DNA from: Prevotella sp. UBA4217 | GTDB taxonomy: Bacteria > Bacteroidota > Bacteroidia > Bacteroidales > Bacteroidaceae | DNA length: 64,000 nt | Reading direction: 5' to 3' | Assembly (NCBI GenBank): GCA_002379425.1 | Contig: DFTH01000011.1 | Location: 1 to 64,000 of the forward strand | Part shown: positions 61,421 to 64,000 of the stretch, piece after piece | How positions within the stretch are numbered: position 1 is the stretch's first letter | How the letters are laid out: each line of letters opens with the position of its first letter | Made by a program: the position numbers and the translations under genes | Notes under the pieces: model-generated | The model's database searches: none | Seen by the model: only the letters and a program-made list of their open reading frames with translations | What the model was told of the DNA's origin: nothing

Positions 61421-62152
61421 ATGAAATACGCTTTAGTAACAGGTGCTTCACGTGGCATTGGTAAGGCCGTGGCACTCCGTCTGGCTGCTGTAGGGTGGCC
61501 AGTAGTGATTAACTTTCTGAGTAACAAGGAGGCAGCGCAGCAGGTCGCTGATGAGATAGCCGCTAATGGCGGCGTTGCAGAACTGCTGCCTTTCGATACT
61601 TCTGATCCTAAGGCCATCGAGGATGCCTTAGAGGGATGGGAAGCCGCCCATCCCGAGGATTGGTTTGGCGTGCTGGTGAATAATGCTGGTATCCGTCGCG
61701 ACAATGCGATGTTTATGATGTCCGACGACGATTGGCACAGTGTACTTGACACCACGCTCAACGGCTACTTCTACATTACCCGCCATCTGCTGAAGCACAT
61801 GATGCCCCGTAAGCGAGGCGGTAGGATTATCAATATGGCTTCGCTTTCTGGCGTTAAGGGACTTCCAGGGCAGGCTAACTACAGTGCAGCCAAGGCTGCT
61901 ATCATCGGTGCCACAAAATCGCTGGCACAAGAAGTTGGACCGCGTAATATCACGGTGAACGCCGTAGCACCAGGCTTCATTGAGACAGACATGACGAAAG
62001 ACCTGCCTGTCGATGACTTGAAGAAGATGATTCCCACAGGGCGCTTTGGCAAACCTGAGGAGGTGGCGGCACTTGTTGCCTTCCTCGCATCCGATGAGGC
62101 AGCCTATATCACCGGTGAGGTGATTAATATCAATGGTGGGCTCTACACATGA
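61421..62152 (+). CDS. 3-oxoacyl-ACP reductase (FabG-like)
   Basis: 243 residues of the short-chain dehydrogenase family. NADPH-binding VTGASRGIGKAVAL, NNAG, catalytic Ser in NMASLSG and Tyr-Lys in YSAAKAA, and NAVAPGFIETDM are all present; it ends with the common GEVININGGLYT. FabG reduces 3-oxoacyl-ACP. The next gene, a ketoacyl synthase, overlaps by four bases (ATGA), followed by an MMPL exporter; this trio is usual in aryl polyene or flexirubin-type clusters rather than in the primary fatty acid pathway. The cluster role is an inference. Confidence 0.93.
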   Translation: MKYALVTGASRGIGKAVALRLAAVGWPVVINFLSNKEAAQQVADEIAANGGVAELLPFDTSDPKAIEDALEGWEAAHPEDWFGVLVNNAGIRRDNAMFMMSDDDWHSVLDTTLNGYFYITRHLLKHMMPRKRGGRIINMASLSGVKGLPGQANYSAAKAAIIGATKSLAQEVGPRNITVNAVAPGFIETDMTKDLPVDDLKKMIPTGRFGKPEEVAALVAFLASDEAAYITGEVININGGLYT

Positions 62153-63369
62153 GGAGAGTGGTGATTACAGGCATGGGCATCTGGTCATGTCTGGGTACGG
62201 ATAGGGAGACAGTAAAGGAATCGCTTTATAACGGTAAGTCGGGTATCGGGCTGGATAAGGCCCGCCTGACATACGGTTACCGCAGTGGACTTACGGGTAT
62301 CGTCGAGACACCTGTCATCACGAAGCAGATGCTGGACCGTCATACGCGGGCGGGCATGTCGGAAGAGGCACAGTATGCCTATATGGCATCATGCCAGGCT
62401 TTTGAACAGGCACGGATATCAGATGAGTACCTGCGCCAGAACGAGATAGGCTGTATCTTCGGCAACGACTCTTCGGCAAAGCCCGTCATTGAGTCGGCTA
62501 AGATTATGGATGAGAAACATGACTCGGCCATGCTAGGTTATGGACTGGTTTTTCAGTCGATGAACTCGACGGTGAACATGAACCTGAGCACTATTTTCCA
62601 TCTTCGGGGCGTGAACTTCACCATTAGTGCAGCCTGTGCCAGTGGCAGCCACTCCATCGGACTGGGTTTTATGCTTATTCAACAGGGATTGCAGGATATG
62701 GTTCTCTGTGGTGGCGCCCAGGAGACGAACTACTACTCTATGGCTTCCTTTGATGCCTTGAATGCCTTCTCCATCCGTATGGATGAGCCTACGAAGGCAA
62801 GTCGTCCGTTCGATCGCGACCGTGATGGTCTGATTCCCAGTGGTGGCGCAGCGGCTCTCGTGCTTGAAGAGTATGATCATGCCGTGGCCCGTGGAGCCAC
62901 AATTCTGGCAGAAGTGACAGGCTACGGCTTCTCCAGCAATGGCGGTGGTATCTCTGAGCCCAGCGATGACGGCAGTGTGATTGCTATGACACGTGCAATG
63001 AAATGCGCGGGCATTGAACTCGATGATATCGACTATATCAACGCTCATGCTACTTCTACCCTCCAGGGGGATATGTATGAGGCTATTGCCCTCGGCAGGA
63101 TGTTTGCAGGACAGCGCGCCCTAATCAGTAGTACCAAATCGATGACTGGTCATGAGTGCTGGATGGCAGGTGCTTCGGAGATTGTTTATTCGATTCTGAT
63201 GATGCAGAACAATTTTGTGGCTCCCAACATCAACCTTGAGAATCCTGACGAATACTCCGAGAAACTTAATCTGGCCACCAGCACCGTTGATATGGAGGTG
63301 AATACCGTACTGAGCAATTCTTTTGGCTTCGGTGGTACCAATAGTGCATTAGTGATTCGTAAACTATAG
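62149..63369 (+). CDS. beta-ketoacyl-ACP synthase
   Basis: 406 residues of the FabF/KAS family. Catalytic Cys in ISAACASGSHSIG, first His in NAHATSTLQGD, second His in KSMTGHECW, with the usual C-terminal SNSFGFGGTNSALVI. It joins malonyl-ACP units to a growing chain. The sequence differs from a primary FabF in details such as GHECW for GHxxGA, as expected for a specialised branch. It overlaps FabG by four bases and its TAG stop shares one base with the GTG of the MMPL gene. Confidence 0.93.
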   Translation: MRRVVITGMGIWSCLGTDRETVKESLYNGKSGIGLDKARLTYGYRSGLTGIVETPVITKQMLDRHTRAGMSEEAQYAYMASCQAFEQARISDEYLRQNEIGCIFGNDSSAKPVIESAKIMDEKHDSAMLGYGLVFQSMNSTVNMNLSTIFHLRGVNFTISAACASGSHSIGLGFMLIQQGLQDMVLCGGAQETNYYSMASFDALNAFSIRMDEPTKASRPFDRDRDGLIPSGGAAALVLEEYDHAVARGATILAEVTGYGFSSNGGGISEPSDDGSVIAMTRAMKCAGIELDDIDYINAHATSTLQGDMYEAIALGRMFAGQRALISSTKSMTGHECWMAGASEIVYSILMMQNNFVAPNINLENPDEYSEKLNLATSTVDMEVNTVLSNSFGFGGTNSALVIRKL

Positions 63370-64000
63370 TGTTATCGCTTGTACTGAGAGTATATGACAT
63401 GATGAGGAGGCACAGAGGGTGGTGTGTCCTCTCGTTCGTCGTCGTCACCCTGTTGATGTTGTTGTCCATCTCCCGTCTCAGTTTTAAGGAAGATATCTCC
63501 GATTTCTTGCCGCTCGACAGCCGTCATCAGCACGCTTTGAAGGTGTATCAGGATATTTCGGGGGTTAATCGATTGTTCGCCCTGTTTCAGTATCGTGACA
63601 CGACTAAGTCCGATCCTGATATGATGGTTGAGGCCATTGAGTCCTTTACTTCCGAACTGGCCAAGCAAGACACTGGCAGGATGGTACGCGACGTTGTATC
63701 GCAGGTGGATATATCTAAGATGCAGGAGGTGTCGGCATTCGTCTATCAAAATATCCCTTATTTCCTGACAGAAGCGGACTACCAGCGGATGGATAGCCTG
63801 ATGCAGCAGTCAGACTTCGTCCGAAGCCAGTTGCAGCATGACAAGGAGATGCTGATGTTTCCTGCTGGCGGGTTGCTTGTAGAGAATATCCAGCGTGATC
63901 CCCTGAACCTATTCACGCCAGTAATGGCCCAGTTGCAGCGCTCTGCGGGTGAAATGCGCTACGAACAGTTCGACGGCTATATCTTCTTGCCAGGAATGCA
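63369..64000 (+). CDS. MMPL family exporter, 3' end cut by the window
   Basis: At least 210 residues are visible. I place the start at GTG 63369, which shares its first base with the stop of the ketoacyl synthase gene; ATG 63399 or 63402 is the alternative. From the GTG the protein begins LSLVLRVYDMMRRHRGW before the first helix, close to the N-termini of MMPL exporters in aryl polyene clusters, which begin a few residues before a basic Arg-His pair. After the helix comes SFKEDISDFLPLDSRHQHALKVY, the first periplasmic domain. Likely role: moving a lipid product to the outer membrane; inferred from context. Confidence 0.75.
   Translation, partial: MLSLVLRVYDMMRRHRGWCVLSFVVVTLLMLLSISRLSFKEDISDFLPLDSRHQHALKVYQDISGVNRLFALFQYRDTTKSDPDMMVEAIESFTSELAKQDTGRMVRDVVSQVDISKMQEVSAFVYQNIPYFLTEADYQRMDSLMQQSDFVRSQLQHDKEMLMFPAGGLLVENIQRDPLNLFTPVMAQLQRSAGEMRYEQFDGYIFLPGM

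Noticed and set aside
63372..63749. Minus-strand 125-codon frame at the MMPL gene
   Set aside because: Antisense shadow of the exporter; no homology features.

Overview
The window looks like chromosome of a Prevotella-like member of the Bacteroidota. Most genes sit behind the promoter of that phylum (TTTG or TTG, about 19-22 bases, then TAnnTTTG). The families are also typical: Mfa2/FimB-like lipoprotein, GH97, GH67 and GH94 enzymes, M6, M13, M16 and S9 peptidases, carboxynorspermidine dehydrogenase, DUF4954, class I fumarase, NhaD, and a FabG/KAS/MMPL set that resembles the start of an aryl polyene or flexirubin-type cluster.

Layout. 1-2770: an accessory, A+T-rich-looking patch with a 5'-cut Fic gene, a DinD-RhuM fusion and a DUF6155-like gene. 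2.9-16.4 kb: housekeeping and stress genes (dnaK, a secreted protein, recA, polyamine dehydrogenase, a Mfa2-like lipoprotein, nhaD, clpB, M6 peptidase). 16.4-24.2 kb: minus-strand run hflX, DUF4954, M16 peptidase, fumarase, M6 peptidase, with overlapping or close junctions. 24.3-29.5 kb: nagB, GH97, GH67 and the remnant of a subtilisin. 29.5-33.5 kb: mnmA, then an SPFH / ribbon-helix-helix / small membrane protein / DUF1648 operon, then a TssD (Hcp-like) remnant. 33.6-39.0 kb: a minus-strand surface-glycan operon (GtrA, GT2, GT-C membrane protein, Glf, CotH lipoprotein). 39.1-44.5 kb: aldose epimerase and two large secreted peptidases. 45.1-48.9 kb: a second RhuM gene, rsgA, frr, cysK. 49.0-58.8 kb: four tandem membrane histidine kinases. 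58.8-64.0 kb: GH94 phosphorylase and the start of the FabG/KAS/MMPL operon, cut by the window end.

The most unusual item is the four-kinase operon. Kinases 1 and 3 lack the phospho-acceptor histidine (Tyr494 and Phe714 in its place), while kinases 2 and 4 keep it (His462, His704). The array therefore reads as a duplicated pair of one His-less and one intact kinase; the second pair carries periplasmic solute-binding domains. No receiver domain or response regulator is visible in the window. Kinase 1 has also lost the N-box Asn and one Gly of its G2 box, so it looks like a pseudokinase.

Other unexplained structure: a composite intergenic element present twice (about 300 and 360 bases) and once in part, built of 21-base units, short palindromes, alternating purine-pyrimidine tracts and a 116-123 base terminal-inverted-repeat hairpin; sigma-54-like promoters in front of both dnaK and clpB, neither of which has a TAnnTTTG box; a ClpB with a shortened D2 segment; a subtilisin remnant without its catalytic His; a palindrome on the predicted transcription start of the SPFH operon; and 7- or 8-base tandem repeats in two gene junctions and inside the GH67 gene. 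No rRNA, tRNA, CRISPR array or complete insertion sequence was seen.
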